A DNA stretch of 64,000 nucleotides from positions 26,882,310-26,946,309 of the forward strand of contig JAZBQD010000015.1 in the NCBI GenBank assembly GCA_036583965.1. Reading direction: 5' to 3'. Below the pieces are notes generated by a model that was not told where the DNA came from, searched no databases, and saw nothing but the letters and a program-made list of their open reading frames with translations. The stretch's first letter is position 1, and each line of letters begins with the position of its first letter. This DNA comes from Prunella strophiata (taxonomy: Eukaryota > Chordata > Aves > Passeriformes > Prunellidae). The position numbers and the translations under genes are program-made. This document shows positions 50,001 to 63,585 of the stretch, one piece after another.

Positions 50001-52265
50001 TCCAGCAGCAATATACAAACCCCAGCTTGTTCACTCAGAAAAAAGAATGCAGCTTCCATGCCTAAGGTTATTTTGGGGAAAGTAACTTCCTGTGTCTGCC
50101 AACTGGGAGCTTATTATTATGAAAAGTGAGCACGTGATTAAATTCTTGGTAGACTCCTTTGGAGCAACAGCAAACAGAAAGGTTACTTAAGTAGCACTTC
50201 TTTGAGATTTGTTTTCCATGCACATATTTATGTTGTGGTTTGTGCAGAGCCAGGTTCTGAAAGAATTTTGTTTTAGGCATGGATGTGGATACCTCCCTCC
50301 ATTCCAAATGCAGATTTTGTAAAGGAGTGAATACAAGTCATCCCTGGAACCTTCTATTCTGATGTTGGTAACATTCAACTCCAGACAGGAACGTAGGACT
50401 GTGTGAGTTACAATGCCCTCAACAGAGAAAGAGAAGCACAGAAAGGTAATGTCTGTATATTCCCAAATTCTGTGTGATGTGTAATAAAAACTTAAAGCTG
50501 AAGGTACTGAGTTTAATGGGCCTTGGAACCGAGGCTGTCAGTCTAGCTCTCAGCAGTTATCTCAACCTGCCTGCACTTTATTTCCATCTGGCCGAGCTCT
50601 AACATAAGTTAGTATTTTATCTATTTTTTTTACCATTCTTTTTTGACCCTCTTTTGTTTCACTTCTGTTTATTTTTGTACAGATCAGCCACTGTTTTATG
50701 CAGTTATAAGAATGAAATAATTACTGTGTGTAGAACAAGATACCTAGGACTAATGAAATGAAGCTGTTTTGGTTAATGTAGGCTGCACAAGACAGGAGAG
50801 GCTTTGAGAAGTGATGGCTTAGGAAGCTATGCAGAATATGCAGAAGACTGTAGGCATAGGATTATAAAAGATAGGACACAACCTCAGCAATGGTCAGACA
50901 AATAAATGTACACCTGGAGCTGCACAAGTCTGATTTTAGGGGGAACAAAGAGAGTAAAGAAATGGTGTTTAGCATATTTTAAAGGCAGCCATGTGGTACA
51001 TTTGTATGTAACGTGGAGTTGAACCCAACGAAGAAATAACAAAGCTGTGAAAATGTTTTATCAAACATAAAAATGGTCTACAATGAAGACAAACAAATGA
51101 TACTGTGTTGAGATTTCTGTTCATTTATACTAACAAGAAGTTCTTGTCTTCATAAACAAGACGTGTAGGGACTTTTGCTCATAAACAGGGTTGAGCAAAC
51201 AGTTAGACAATGGGAACCCCAAGTATCTGTAGGTCTCAGGCTTTTCAGTCAAACACCATTTCCTTTTATGTGCTTTCTGAAAAAATAACAGTACTTAAGA
51301 CTGTGTCCTGTTAAGAAACATGACAGCCAAGTTAAGAAACAACATTCCACCTACCCCTGGTGAGAATGTGGCCACAAATAGGAGAACCCTCACAAGCTGG
51401 TCAGGGCATTAAATTTAGTAGGTTTCACAGGGATGCCATTAGAAACCAGTTTATCACGAAACCCCAACGTATGCTGTGATTGAGACAAACTAGAAAACTC
51501 AAAATCAAATATCACCACTCCTACATCCAACAGTGAATAAAGAGCAGTAAATTACACAACACTTCTCATGGAGTCATCCTTTTATTATACTTTTTGCAGA
51601 ACTGGAGAAAAAAAATAGTTTCCTTCTTCCAGAAACCTCTTCAGGTGAACAGATTCCACCCGAAGATGACATAAATGTGTATAACCCTTTGTGTGTTCAA
51701 ATAAGCCTATGGACAATCTCCAAATGGAGAGAAACTCACAACCATCATTTCTTTGCTGTCTGAGGGTTCTTTGGAGCTGATAATTTACCATACTCCCCTT
51801 CAAATTATGCCAAATTCACATACCACAATGCACTATTAAGTAAATAATTATGAGAAACTTCAGCAAGTAAGGAAAGTGAGATGGATATGACTGAGGAACT
51901 ACACATTATAAACTGGTGGGAAGAGTTTCAAAACTGCACCCTAGACAGCACTGGTGTTTCCCTTCAGACTTATATCCAAACAGAGCTATAAGAAGTTGCT
52001 GAAAAGCCTTGAAACTGTTAATATTTGAACATATTCCTGTATTTTATTTTCCCTCATCTATCAAATATTTTGGTGCAGTTCTCTCTGTTTCTCTCTGAAA
52101 AAGTCAGCATATTTCAGGCTGCGGAACTCACTTTCACCTCCCTCAATCATCAACTTGCATTGGCCTGTCACAAACTTCCCCATCAGCCCCCATGACTGAT
52201 TAATGGGAAGGAGCAGATGTCCAAGTCTGTATCTATCATGGAAGACAGCTCTCTCTGTTACTTAC
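44091..52265. other. Unique non-coding sequence, possible unrecognised repeat near 50.7-51.6 kb
   Basis: No gene was recognised. A perfect 19-bp tandem duplication lies at 45122-45159. The 133-codon open frame at 47729-48130 has an acceptor-like TTGTCTTACAG at 47832 and a GTAAGC donor at 47954, but no known domain. CpG-containing sequence at about 50950-51480 may be an old transposon that I could not identify. Confidence 0.45.
45122..45159. repeat. 19-bp tandem duplication, two perfect copies
   Basis: AAATTGAAAAATATTTAAA is repeated head to tail with no mismatch at 45122-45140 and 45141-45159. Confidence 0.95.
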
Positions 52266-52427
52266 CTATGTGATAAGCATGACCCTTCCTCCTGCAGGAG
52301 AACCCAGTGCTGGAAGGGAAAGCCTGGTACTGACTGAGCCATGTCCCCACATCTGTGTGCAAAACCAGCACATACATCCATTGCTGCAGCTGCAAGGAAG
52401 CAACTAATTATACACTGGAGCAACTGC
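52266..52427 (-). other. Exon-like segment D (hypothetical)
   Basis: On the minus strand the acceptor CTGTGCTCTTCCAG is followed by a 162-base segment and then the strong donor CATAG/GTAAGTAAC. One frame is open across its whole length, starting QLLQCIISCFLAAAAMD and ending EEGSCLSH; the other two have early stops. Base composition is clearly richer in GC than the flanks. Length and signals are typical of an internal exon. No family is recognised, and a 54-codon open frame has roughly a one-in-five chance of occurring in some frame at random. A second acceptor (GCTTCCTTGCAG) lies inside it. Confidence 0.27.
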
Positions 52428-54339
52428 CTGGAAGAGCACAGAAAATCTGCCACTGTGATAAAGGATGATGGGTTCTTCTGGAAAGAAATTCAAGTTTCCC
52501 TTTCTTTTCAGAAATATTCTGCATCTTGTATAGATATTTACATGCGTTTCAATTTAAATTGAGCAGGAAGTGCCTTGTACTTGTACATAGTTTCCACAGC
52601 CCTTTAAATATTCCAAACCTGAAAATGTACTATAAATTGGTGAGAGATGTTAATCAGAAAAAGGGGCAGTAGCAGCCACTTACAGGTTGGGGAGAAAAAA
52701 GCAAAATCAAGAAAATGATATGATGGTGACAGACATGTTGGATTATCCTTCTATAAACTCTAATGGTTAGTTTGAAATGACAATTAACTTGGCAGAAACC
52801 AATTTTTTGTCCTTTGTTTTTCTGTCTATTCAGGACCAACAGAACTCAGTAGCTTCATCATTGAAGACAAGATATTCATCTAGTCCTCACAGGCATGGTA
52901 TTAATCTAGTTCTAATAGGGATAAGTCCTCTTGTTAAATAATGTCTGAAACATATCTTTACTGAACAACAAAAATATCTGCAGGGCTTGTTTTTAAGGTT
53001 TATTAAGCGAGTGAAGGCAACACTTGCTAATATAAAAACAAGTTACCCAAGTAGCTGCTGCACCCTAATAAGATAAATACTCATGTTTAAAATTTCCTTC
53101 AATCCAAATACAGTTTTGATTGCAAATATTTATTTTTCTATTTATTTTAAGGGAGATTTTATTCACCTGCTTTCAGAAGGCAGTGCATGTGTAGAGCTGA
53201 AAAGTTCAAGGACTAGTTTACAGTTTTCTCTGAGACTCATTTTAAACTGATCAAAGATCAAAGTTTAAGAATATTTATTTGACCCAGCAGATGAAGAGAT
53301 TTGAAATAGGATCTTCTGGTATCTTTTACAAACCTTTTTGTGCTGAACTAGACATGCTCTTGTGATGCCTTCCCACCTTACGATTTCTTTAAGCTAGTTA
53401 AAACTGTCTCCTCTTCAGATTCTCTGTTTTGCTAATAGCTATTGGCATATAGCTATTAATATAATCCAGTGGTGAAGATGAGGCCTGCTATGTGACTTCA
53501 GTGGAAGCAGTTTGGCATGTGGAACTAAACCTGAAAGTTCACTAATTAAATACTTTCTCAATTCTGACCCAGTATAGTTTAAGATATTGTGTTACAGAAA
53601 ACACAGTTCTAAGCTCATAAATCTTTCTAAAAGTTCAAAGGATATGGAATTGTTTATTTGGTTTTTTTTTTTTTTAATTCAGGAAATTTTACCCTAATCA
53701 GTGTTTAGTGTGTTTAGTGTGTTTAGTGAGGAATTTCAGTTAACTAGAGGAGTTGGATAAGGCAAAAATTCAACTTTGCTTGCTCTCGAACCCTTGACCA
53801 AAATACAGGACATAACTTGTGTAGAAGCCCTTTCTATCAGCACTCTAAGTTTGACCCAGTGTCTTTTGCTGTACTTTCCCTGTTACTTCTCAGTGCTAAT
53901 TCACACTGTTCTGTAGCACCTGCTGCACGTCTCTGTGCAGACAGCTCAGTGCTGCTACAAGATCTTCAAACAGACTCAGGGATGGTAGAATCAAGAAGTT
54001 TCCTGGCTGCATCAGGAGTAGTGAAATGAGCTGAACAGCAGACCTTCTCATCAGGAAAGGAAAGCATTCATCTAACTCTAATAAGGGGATATCCTGCATG
54101 TAAACTATTTAATACAGCAGCTTAGCAGGACACCTATGATGTATAAGCTGTTGATGAGGTCTGAAAGCAGTAACTGAGTTTTAAAAGTGACCTTTCCCAA
54201 TAAATTGACTTCCTGCTCATTTGGCCAGACACTTAATATCTAATTCATTTGGCTTTCAGTCATTCTTTAATGACCTTACCCTTCTTCAGAACTTAAAGTG
54301 TAATTCAGAATTAGTCAATAGGCACGATATTGCCTTAGT
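52428..54339. other. Unique non-coding sequence
   Basis: No gene was recognised. A 9-bp minisatellite lies at 53701-53727 and a poly-T tract at about 53661-53675. Confidence 0.5.
53701..53727. repeat. 9-bp tandem repeat, three copies
   Basis: GTGTTTAGT occurs three times in perfect tandem. Confidence 0.95.
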
Positions 54340-54500
54340 TTAGAAACATTCTAAAGTACGTGGTCAGTCATTAATTCATGTGGTTTTCACTGTCATTAAT
54401 CATGATAAATTAATTCACTTTACAGTTATATATGATACGTAACTTAATTTACAAGAGTTGTTTGGTAATTTTGCAATTAAAATCAATTATCTTAAAATGT
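54340..54500. promoter_or_regulatory. Candidate homeodomain-rich conserved patch
   Basis: TCATTAAT occurs at 54368-54375 and 54393-54400 (25 bases apart), and TTAATTCA at 54371-54378 and 54410-54417, with further ATTA and TAAT cores and a retained CpG at 54359. The repeated homeodomain-type cores suggest a constrained element. This is inference from motif density in AT-rich DNA, which raises the chance level. Confidence 0.25.
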
Positions 54501-55918
54501 TACCTAATTTCCAATATCTATTTTTTTAGACTTTGTTGCAATATATTTTGCATAAATATAAAGAGATCAGCAAAATTCTTAGTTAAAAATGCCTTGTAAG
54601 CAAAAGCATTTATGCTAGGGAATGTTAATCAAATTCTAAGGGCAGCAGCCATGGAAACACTTTAGCAAAGGCAAGCCAATATTCAAGCAAACATATAAAC
54701 ATTTAAGGAAACGATTCCTTAATGCTTACCCCATGCACCATTAGCATATATTTTTCACCATACAGTTCTCCTATTCTGGGGTGCAGGAGAAAAGTGGGAA
54801 AACCATACAATTGAAGATGTAGAAAAACATTTATTTAAAAATATTTCAGTTAAGACGAAGGTAAATATGAAGCTTTTGATTAACCTCCTTGGCTGTTGAA
54901 GTCCTATCTGTATTAATTTTTTACCAACCTAACATTTAATACTTAATAAAAATAAATTATGAACACCACTTGAAACATGCTCTAAATTAATATCTTATAT
55001 ACTACTAGGGTCTGGCTGGGTGATTTTTCTTATTTCCTGCCATAAATTTATATTTCATGAGTCTTACCTCTAGTCACCCAGGTTTACAATCTAACTAATG
55101 GAATTTCAAGTGATAGAATTGTAAAAGTAATATATAAGCATAGAGAAATTGCATATGCTAATTCTACATTGTATATCTGTGTAACTTGGTTATCTTCATA
55201 TCTAAACATAAATTTTAAGAAACACAGAGCAAAAATTTGAAAAGGAATTTTAGCACAACTAATTTAATGACAAAGAAAAAGTATGGTTTTGTGTTTGGTT
55301 TGTTTTTTGGTTTTTTTTGCTCTTTTTTTAAGTGATGTCAGACTCTGCATCTGGCAACAAAAAAAAAAAAGAAACCAAAACATGGCAAGTAACATATTCA
55401 CTGGTGAAATGAGTAAGAGGCCAGGATGAGACACTCAATAAGACCTGTATTGCTTTATTTCCTGCTTAAAGCTATTGCTACCAGTGCCACAAAAGAACTT
55501 TGTCTTCTCTTAAAGCTGCAGTTACTCTTCATATAAAATGTAAAATGGTTGACTCATACATGCCTGTACATGAATGACAGAAAGAAATGCTGTCCATCCT
55601 CACCTGCCCAAGGAATACTAAAAGTCTTGAATTGATATTACCCTAAGTAGTAAACTTAGTTCAGATACCCATAAAACCAAATTCCTCCCTGTTCAAAAGA
55701 ACTAAAAACTTAGGAAATCTCACTTTGAGCTGCAATTTTGTATAGTTCTATACCAATAGTACAGACTATGTGCTAATTTTTAGAATTTTTAGAAGATTAA
55801 TAACAAATACAATGTGTTGGGTTAAAAACTAGGGTGGGGAAAGGAGACAGAGGAACTACCCTTGCAAGCCCTAAGCATCAAACTCAATTTCTGATAGCTT
55901 CCTTTGTTCATTAAAATA

Positions 55919-55963
55919 CCCCAAACCAAACCAAAACCAAACCAACCAACCACCAAACCCCCA
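55919..55963. repeat. (CCAAA)n-like simple repeat
   Basis: Degenerate CCAAA and CCAACC units over about 45 bases. Confidence 0.9.
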
Positions 55964-58626
55964 CTACTCCTGATTCCTAAAGCTAGAAATCAGAATAAAA
56001 ATATTAATAAAAGGTGAAACAGGAATAAAGATTGTTCCCATGGAAAGAGATATATGTAATTCCTGACTAGAAAAGCAGGTAAAAACACGGACTCACCAAA
56101 ATCAAATACATGGTGAGTATTACAAATACTGTATACAAATACTAAGTTCTAAGTAGCAAAATATTTCTGCCCAAGCCTTTATGATCACTGTTTTAGAAAG
56201 TTAAATAAACACAGTATTCCTCTAAATAAAAGGCACAGGTCTTTAAGAATCTGTCCAGGCTCTCTTTTTTTCCTGTCTTCTCCCAGGATAAGTGTGAAGT
56301 GTTTTTGCATTCTTCTCCTCCTTTTGTCAGCTGACTATTTCTATTTCTGATACCCTACCTCTTCAAGATGTTGGCAATCTATTGCAAGAAATGGAAGCTC
56401 AAAACAGGATAGTATGTTAACAGGTTTTTGATTCAAACTGCTGAACTGTAATACCAAACCAAGACACATACACAATCAAAGCAAACTAAAAAGAACTTAA
56501 AACCTTTCAATGAATGATACAGAAATTTTATGATAGAGAAGATAACAAGGTAATTTTTTTTTATTTAGAAGTCATATTTAGAAGTTGTGGTGTTTTGCTG
56601 TTGTGATTTTATTTCATTTTGGGTTTTTTTTTTTTTTTCTATTGACTGAAAAATGTCATTCCTTTTCAATATGGGAAAAAAAAAAAAGTTTGCATTTCAA
56701 AATCCCTAATAGAGATCCATCACTCATTTTCACTCCATGAAGAGGAGCAATTCTGACTGCAGAAAATCTTACAGCCTTGTAATTAGGGCATTCACTTAAA
56801 AACTGAGAAAGCCAGATTCAGGTCTCTCCTGTATCAGCCTGATCCCAGACTTAATCCAGGTCAGTGCTGTAAATAGTCAACTCTGGTGCTTTGTAATGTG
56901 AATATCTTTTCCCAAAAATGTGTCTCTCTTGTTTTAGAGAAAATGGGGAAAGGGGGGTGCTAGAAAGAGACCCTGTCTAGATCCAGGATGACCATTGTGG
57001 GGAAGGTTTCATTGCAGTCCTTACAATTCTGCAGAAAAGCCTCATCTGAAGTGAGTGGTTTACAATTAAAAACACACAAATGAACAAACAAAAAACCCCA
57101 AACCCAAAACCTAAAACAAAATCCTCCAAATACTTCTTGTAGTAACTTGTCACAGGAAGCTTTCTGCAGTGTCTTCTGGATTAATGACCTGTGTGGAGAT
57201 ATAACCTAAAACAATGGGATATTTGAACTACAGATTTTGGTATAAAGCACACTGAGCCTATACATGCTATCTTTTTTTCAAGTGTGTTTCTCATACAGGT
57301 ACAAAGCTCTTCCTCTGCAAACATGTAATAATATTTTAAAAATTCTTGATTTTCTTTGGCTTTAAATCCATGTTTAAGTATCTAGAGAAAAAGAAGTTTT
57401 ATTTATAAAACTGTTCTACTGCACAAATATGCAAGCAAGCTGTCTACTACAATATTTGGCAATTTCCAAGTCAACTGCTATACTGAAAACAGTCAATAGG
57501 TAGCTTGATTGGCAACCCTTCTTCCTGCTTCCCAGCATATAGTGCTTTAACATCTTTAAATATGAGCCCTGCGGAGTTATAGCTCTCAGTACAGAAAAAA
57601 TATGTTGATCAGTAGTCAATTTCCATAATAAATGACATATAAAGGTCACAAAGAATGAAAAAATGTCTAAAGCTGCTTTTATCTAAGTAAAGATCTGAAT
57701 CAAATGGAGTCAAATGAAACAGTTGGCAGTACAGGTGCATTAAGATGTTTTACCCAGAATTACTTTGGCAAATTTTCATTTTAACTCTTATGGATGATCT
57801 AATTACACTTATTTTTGTCTAATCACGTCAAAATAACTCTCAAAAGTTAAATTTCTCTATCGAACTTTAAAAGCATCCTGCAAGATTACCTCCACCCCGT
57901 GGTGGTATAATTTGGTTTATGATCGGGGCAAGGCTGTGCACAGAAGTTGAGCTCCAGGTTCCAGACATAGCTCAGGAAAGTTTCAAGGTGTACAGGGGTT
58001 TGTGTGTGGTTTTCCTTACTGCTGGCATAAAGAGTTAGATCATACAGCTATTCCAAAGAAGAAAAGCCATGAAGATGTGCAAAAGGCTTTATAGCTTCTG
58101 TGTGATTTCAACTATTTCTCATTTTTTCATTTGTGCAGTAAAGTGATGCCATACCTGAGAGTGTTTGTTGTAATGAGGTTTATTCTTGAACTCCCTGAAA
58201 TCAAATGTGATTTTGCTGATGAGAATGACTTGTTAAATCTAAAACACATTCTGTGGGCATAAAAAGAATATTGATCCTCATGTGGATGAATTTTGTAGCC
58301 CAGAGATGCCTTCTATTAAAAAACCCCACTTTTTAAAAGAAAACACATCTACTAAGATGCAGAAAATAAACATTATCAAGCATCATATCTAGACGTAGTT
58401 TGAAAGAGAAAATCAATTTTCCAGAACAAGTAGCAGGATTTTGTGGTTTTATTTTTAGTTGAAATTATTTACCAGTCAAATAATGTTACAGATTTTTCCT
58501 TTAATTCCTGTAGTTGGTATATCTAATACCTGGAATTGATTAATTTTGATAGAAAATTTGAACTATTTCTTACCCAGAAGCAGTGGTTGAGACCTCCAAA
58601 ATATCCAGAAAATTTATTTAATTTTA

Positions 58627-58664
58627 TACATTATTTGCCACCATTATTTCTACATTATTTGCCA
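58627..58664. repeat. 14-bp direct repeat
   Basis: TACATTATTTGCCA occurs twice, 24 bases apart, with a shorter CCATTATTT copy between and another after. Confidence 0.9.
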
Positions 58665-59774
58665 TTATTTGTTAAAGAACAGCTGAAGTGACTGCATAAG
58701 TGTAATGTTGTAGAGAGGCAACTGATAAGACTTTCTAAATCTCAGGCAACACTCTTACATGGGCTACTAAAAAATTTCAAGCATCAGAAAAATAGGTTTG
58801 CAACCTGCCTGACAAAGTTTTTTCATGATTAGGAAAGGGAAAAGCTTTGTTTGCTGATAATAACAGGATAATTCCCACTCACTATTCCTAAAAAAATCTC
58901 CTTAATTAAGGAATAGAGGCAATTATAATTTTTGCAGTAGATTTATAAATATAATTGTAGGCAAATAATAAATGTCAACAATAAACCGTACTTGTTGCAC
59001 CTGCTGCAAAGGCAAATAAATGACAAAAAATTAATAAGTAAAAATGTACAACAGGATTAAGAAAAAAATCCAGCACTGAGTACTTACAATAAAAGAAAAA
59101 AAAATTAAAAAATAAAATCTGTCCAATCTTATGCTTATTTAATGTGAAATCTTATCATCAAATTAAAAGTTTTATGAGATCCATACTTATTCTGTCAGCT
59201 GTCTGCAAGTTCAACTGGGCCACATTTATTCCTAGGAGAGAGCATATGTAACGAGTCTGATGAGTGTGGGATGTATCAGCCCACCTTTGCTTGTGTTTTA
59301 CAGATGGTCCTACAATAAGCCCAAATGATTCAGTAATTTTGCCTTTCAGGCTGAATGTACCTTGCAGGGTTCATGTGTAAATCTGAATGTTCCCAGATGA
59401 GTTGGACTTTGTGCATTTATGCTGTCAAACTCTGTCTTGACAATGCTTTGAGCAGGTTGGGAAAACAGCAACAGCAACCTTGACAAGAGCAAATACCACT
59501 AAGGCAATAATCTGAAGCAAAGCTAGCAAGTAAAGCAAGTAACATCTATCATAAAAAGAGAAACCAAAATAAAATATGAGTAGATTAGAGCATTCAGCCT
59601 GAACATGGTAACACGCTGTGTAACTGGTCAAATTTGATAGGCTAAGTAGATGGTCTTGCTTTAACTTATTTACTTATCTATTTATCTATCATTAGTATAT
59701 TTGAAGCATTGTCTAATTTTTTTTCCAAGTAAAGCCAAATTCATAAAAATAAATTATTTTTAAGTCATTCTTAA

Positions 59775-59830
59775 TCAGGGGAGTTGGACTAAATGATGTC
59801 ACAGCAATCTTGTGACCCTGTGATCCCATG
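59775..59830 (+). mobile_element. Probable CR1 3' tail scrap
   Basis: The segment reads CAGGGGAGTTGGACTAAATG, then CTTGTGACCCTGTGATCCCA. This resembles the CR1 tail pattern of GGTTGGACTAGATGATCT followed by CCCTGTGATTCTGTG. Only about 55 bases are recognisable and divergence is high. Confidence 0.5.
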
Positions 59831-62800
59831 GAGCACTCTGACCAAGATGTGATATTTGAATTCTGCTCTATAGGAGGATCACTTGCTAACCAGATCAGCT
59901 CTCCAACTAGTCTCCTCAGTCTTTGAAACACCCACTTACTAAATATATATATGCCTCTTGAATTAATCATCATGTTGCTTCAGCTGAACTTTAATATTCT
60001 CAGAAGGATGCAGTCACTTAAAAAAAGAGGAAAAGGTGCTAAAGAAGGCCTTGATGAGGATAAATCTTCCTCTCTTTGTGAGGAACATGCACAGAGAGCA
60101 CAGCCCCACTGTGATGTGCTCTTTGTGAACTCTGAACTAGCTAGAACACTTATTTTTGCATAGTGATTTCATTCATAGGTGCTGCATGTAATCATACCTG
60201 CAGGTCACAGAGGTGTGCATCACTGTGGACAGGTTTAAATCTAATGTGACAAGGTAGAGCACCCTTCCAAGCTTAGTGGGAAATAAATTCTTTTTGGATC
60301 CTTGCCTACTTTAGTGTCCAAAAACAGCACTAACTCTCAAAGCAGCAGTTCAGTATAAAAGCAAGTCTGCCAAATGTCCCTATCATCGAAGCACAGATGT
60401 GTTCAGTAGAGAATGAAATCTCAAGGTAATGAATTTTTAAAAGTTTTCAGTTTTTGCCCACATCAACCTTCTCTTAAACTGTTAAGAAGTTCATCTTCAC
60501 TCACTCCCTGGTCTTTCATAAGACCTTGAACTAAGGAGAAAGACTATTTAGTGCAATTTGAGAGAAATATTTGGTGCAGTAACAATAGACATTTGCCGAT
60601 ATACCTTTGGTAGTACTCTCATTCAGCAATGTTTCTGGACTTTTTCTAAAGAATAAAGGAAGGAGACAGGTCCAGCTGTGAAAGCAGAGTTTTGGAAGAA
60701 TGTTAAATTTGTTTTAATATGACAAAATGTGTTTGATGAGTCATAGGAACCTCGTGAAACCTTAATATCTCTTTGAGACCAAAGTAGTCCTAGACTTAAA
60801 AGTTTTAAGTGTTACCTATCATCATTCAGCTTTGTGTCTCTTGTCCTGGATCCTCTCAATTGCCTGAAACTCAGCAAGGAAGGGTAGATAACAACACTAT
60901 TGAGATATAGCTAGTGCCTGCCAGCTGTTCAGTTATCTTTTCTGAAGAACATCATTTTGAAATTATATCCCCCTCATTTTCATCACAGATTGACTATTCG
61001 CTGTTTCATGCCATGTTTTCAGAAATATCCTCTGATTTCTTTTGCAGCTACCTTCCAGTCATCCATGCAACACCACAGCTTCCTTGAGGATAGCCTTGCT
61101 TTATTCCAATTCCCATTCCTGAAAGAAACCAAGGATTGAGATCTGGAACATTTGCCCCAGATGCATTCACATGACTTTCTTAGTACTCAGGTTCCAAATT
61201 TGCCCAGTTTTCCTTTGCTCCACCCTTCTCCAAGCATGAGTGTTCATTCACCCCAGCTGACACACTTTCACTCCCCTGCTCTAGCCACACACCTCTCACC
61301 TATATTCTTCAACTCCCAGGATGTCTGAGATGCTGCTTTCCTGCTGACTTCACTCCAACTTTTCCAAAATGCCACCACAGAAGGGAAAGGACCAATTTTC
61401 AGTTATAAACTTCCAGCAGCTCCCTGTATTGTATCCTAATGCTTTCCTTGGAAGCCATGTCTGGTTTCCCACACAACGCACTGGTTTCAGGACAGCCTCC
61501 AGAAGCCAGCAAGACCTCCTCTGCTCCCAGCTTATATGAGAAAAAATAGGCCTCCTCACCTAACAGTGCTATTCAACAATAGCATTGTCAATGCTAACCA
61601 TGTATATAGTTTCCTATACTATGGAAAAGTCATTTATTTCAGCATCACGGACTAGATGTGATCCAGAAGCCACACTGCTGAACAAGCCAGGGTGTAAATA
61701 CTGGTCATGGGGAAAGATGCCATCTACAGAAATCAAGCACACTTAATATATAAGTACACTTAAGCAAAATAAGCCTTCTGGAGGGAAACCTAAGGGAAGT
61801 AAAAGATCTGCTTATATTTTTAGAAGTCAAGGATAGTTATGACTTATTTTTCCCTCTTAAAGGAAGGACCATCACTGGTGCTGGAGTGGACAGAGAAGAA
61901 AAGGGGCTACAGAATCTTAATACAGCTTTCAAGAATTCTATCTAGTAGTGTCTGAAACAGAATAAGAAAAAAAATATTTCTGAAAAAGAAAATAAGCAAT
62001 CAATTTCCTATGAAGGCTGCAGATTTAGCAAAGTAAGTTACTGAACTGCACAGTATCGATGGAACTGAACATATACACATTTCAGGTCTCTGTTTTTATG
62101 ACAGTGTGTAAGGAGTAAAGAGATAAAAAAGAGGCAGATCATGCATCTAAAGCAGAAAAATGTCTGTTCTCTCCCATTCCCACCAAATTGTCTTGTCTAT
62201 AGCATTCAACATGCATTTTCATTACTCTTTAAAACTGACTTCATGACCTATCCTGTCTGTAAAAGTCCTGGGAAAATACTGCCCTGTTCCTGCTGTGTTT
62301 CTTTGGGGCCCATCTTTCAGTGAGGAGCAGAGGAATGCTTTGAAGGTGCTGGTTCATCTCTGGGAGCATAAGGACAGAAGAACAGTGATAGGTAGCATTT
62401 AATAAAAAAACTTAGCTAAGTTAGTCTGTTAAAGCTTGAGTTTATAGTCACAATGGGACCTTTGGCAGGCCTATACTTCTTGTGTCAGAACAAACACAAA
62501 TGGGTATAAATATTCAACATATAAGGAGTGTTGCAGGGAAAAAGAAAGTATATTCCCCCTGCAAACTTAAAATCCGTAGTTATTTTATGGCATGCACATT
62601 TTAAATTTAATGAACAGAACTGAGGGATGATGTGCAGTGCATCTAATGGAGCCTAGAAACCATACAAGTAACAGATACCATGGAGAAGGATTTAAAGTTA
62701 TTCTAGAAGCTAGAGTAAAAAGGAAGGAGAGAAGAAAGGTTTAATTTTTTCATTCAGAGTGTTCTCTCCTTGGTGTATTGACCTTACTCAGCCAAGAGAG

Positions 62801-63585
62801 GTCTTGGGAAGGGAGGCAGAGTTTTGATTCCCCCCTACCCTTTTCTTGCAGCCATGAACTTCACCTTTGTACTGAAAGTAAAGGAAAAAGAAATAAGTTT
62901 GGAAACCTCACCTTTCCTCACCTCTATCCTTGAATAAGACTGTTAGCTAAAATTTGTAATCTAATCCATGAACACTCAGATAGACATGGGACATTAATTT
63001 ATCTTTTCATCCCAAGAGCAAAGGGTGTAGTTTTACACAGACCATGAATGATAAGTAAATGATAAACAAATATAGAAGTCAATTCTGCAAAGAGGTTGAT
63101 ACAAAATAGTTCTTTATCCACCCTTTTTCTCAAGCTATCACTTACATTCTGCATTTTCCACAGCTACTACTTATATTATCCTCTAAAATTTTAATTCCCT
63201 ACACTGGACCTATGTCTGGATAGTGGTTTATATGGTTGGATCATTCCAGGCTGATTGCAGTTCTTGCTCCCAAGTGTGGCTGCAGCAATAGGCAAACATT
63301 TCTATTCAGTTCACAAAAAAAGAGATGGGGAAAAAACGAAAAGGGACAAAAAATGAGTTGCACTTCTCCTCCAGTCCTTAGATATTCAGTAATATGGCTG
63401 CTGAGGTTTTACCCTACCAGTCCTAAAACTCCAGACCTTGATGGACAACAAGAAGGAGAGGGAGTTCCTGGAGCTCTCTGCTGACTGGCAAAATTGCAGA
63501 AGGCCTCTTCATCTATGGAAAAAAGAGGAGGGTGTGTTTCCAGCCAGATGTGGGGCTAGGAGAGGTGCAGAGCTGTCTGGAGGGC
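59831..63585. other. Unique non-coding sequence
   Basis: No gene was recognised. A strong acceptor CCCTTTTCTTGCAG ends at 62851 and is followed by a frame beginning MNFTFVLK that runs to a stop near 62935. The exit phase of segment B would fit it, but nothing else supports a terminal exon. Open frames are under 90 codons. Confidence 0.45.

Larger units (their letters stand above)
54501..59774. other. Unique non-coding sequence with A/C-rich simple tracts
   Basis: No gene was recognised. Simple tracts lie at 55919-55963 (CCAAA-type) and 57067-57122 (A/C-rich). A 14-bp direct repeat TACATTATTTGCCA occurs at 58627-58640 and 58651-58664. A minus-strand 40-base exon-like segment at 58155-58194 has a good acceptor and a CAG/GTATGG donor but is too short to support. 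Confidence 0.5.

Noticed and set aside
58155..58194. Minus-strand 40-base exon-like segment with good acceptor and donor
   Set aside because: It is open in two frames because it is so short, and nothing links it to another exon.
62852..62935. Strong acceptor followed by a short frame to a stop, considered as a terminal exon for segment B
   Set aside because: Phase compatibility alone has a one-in-three chance, and no poly-A signal with supporting context was seen close downstream.
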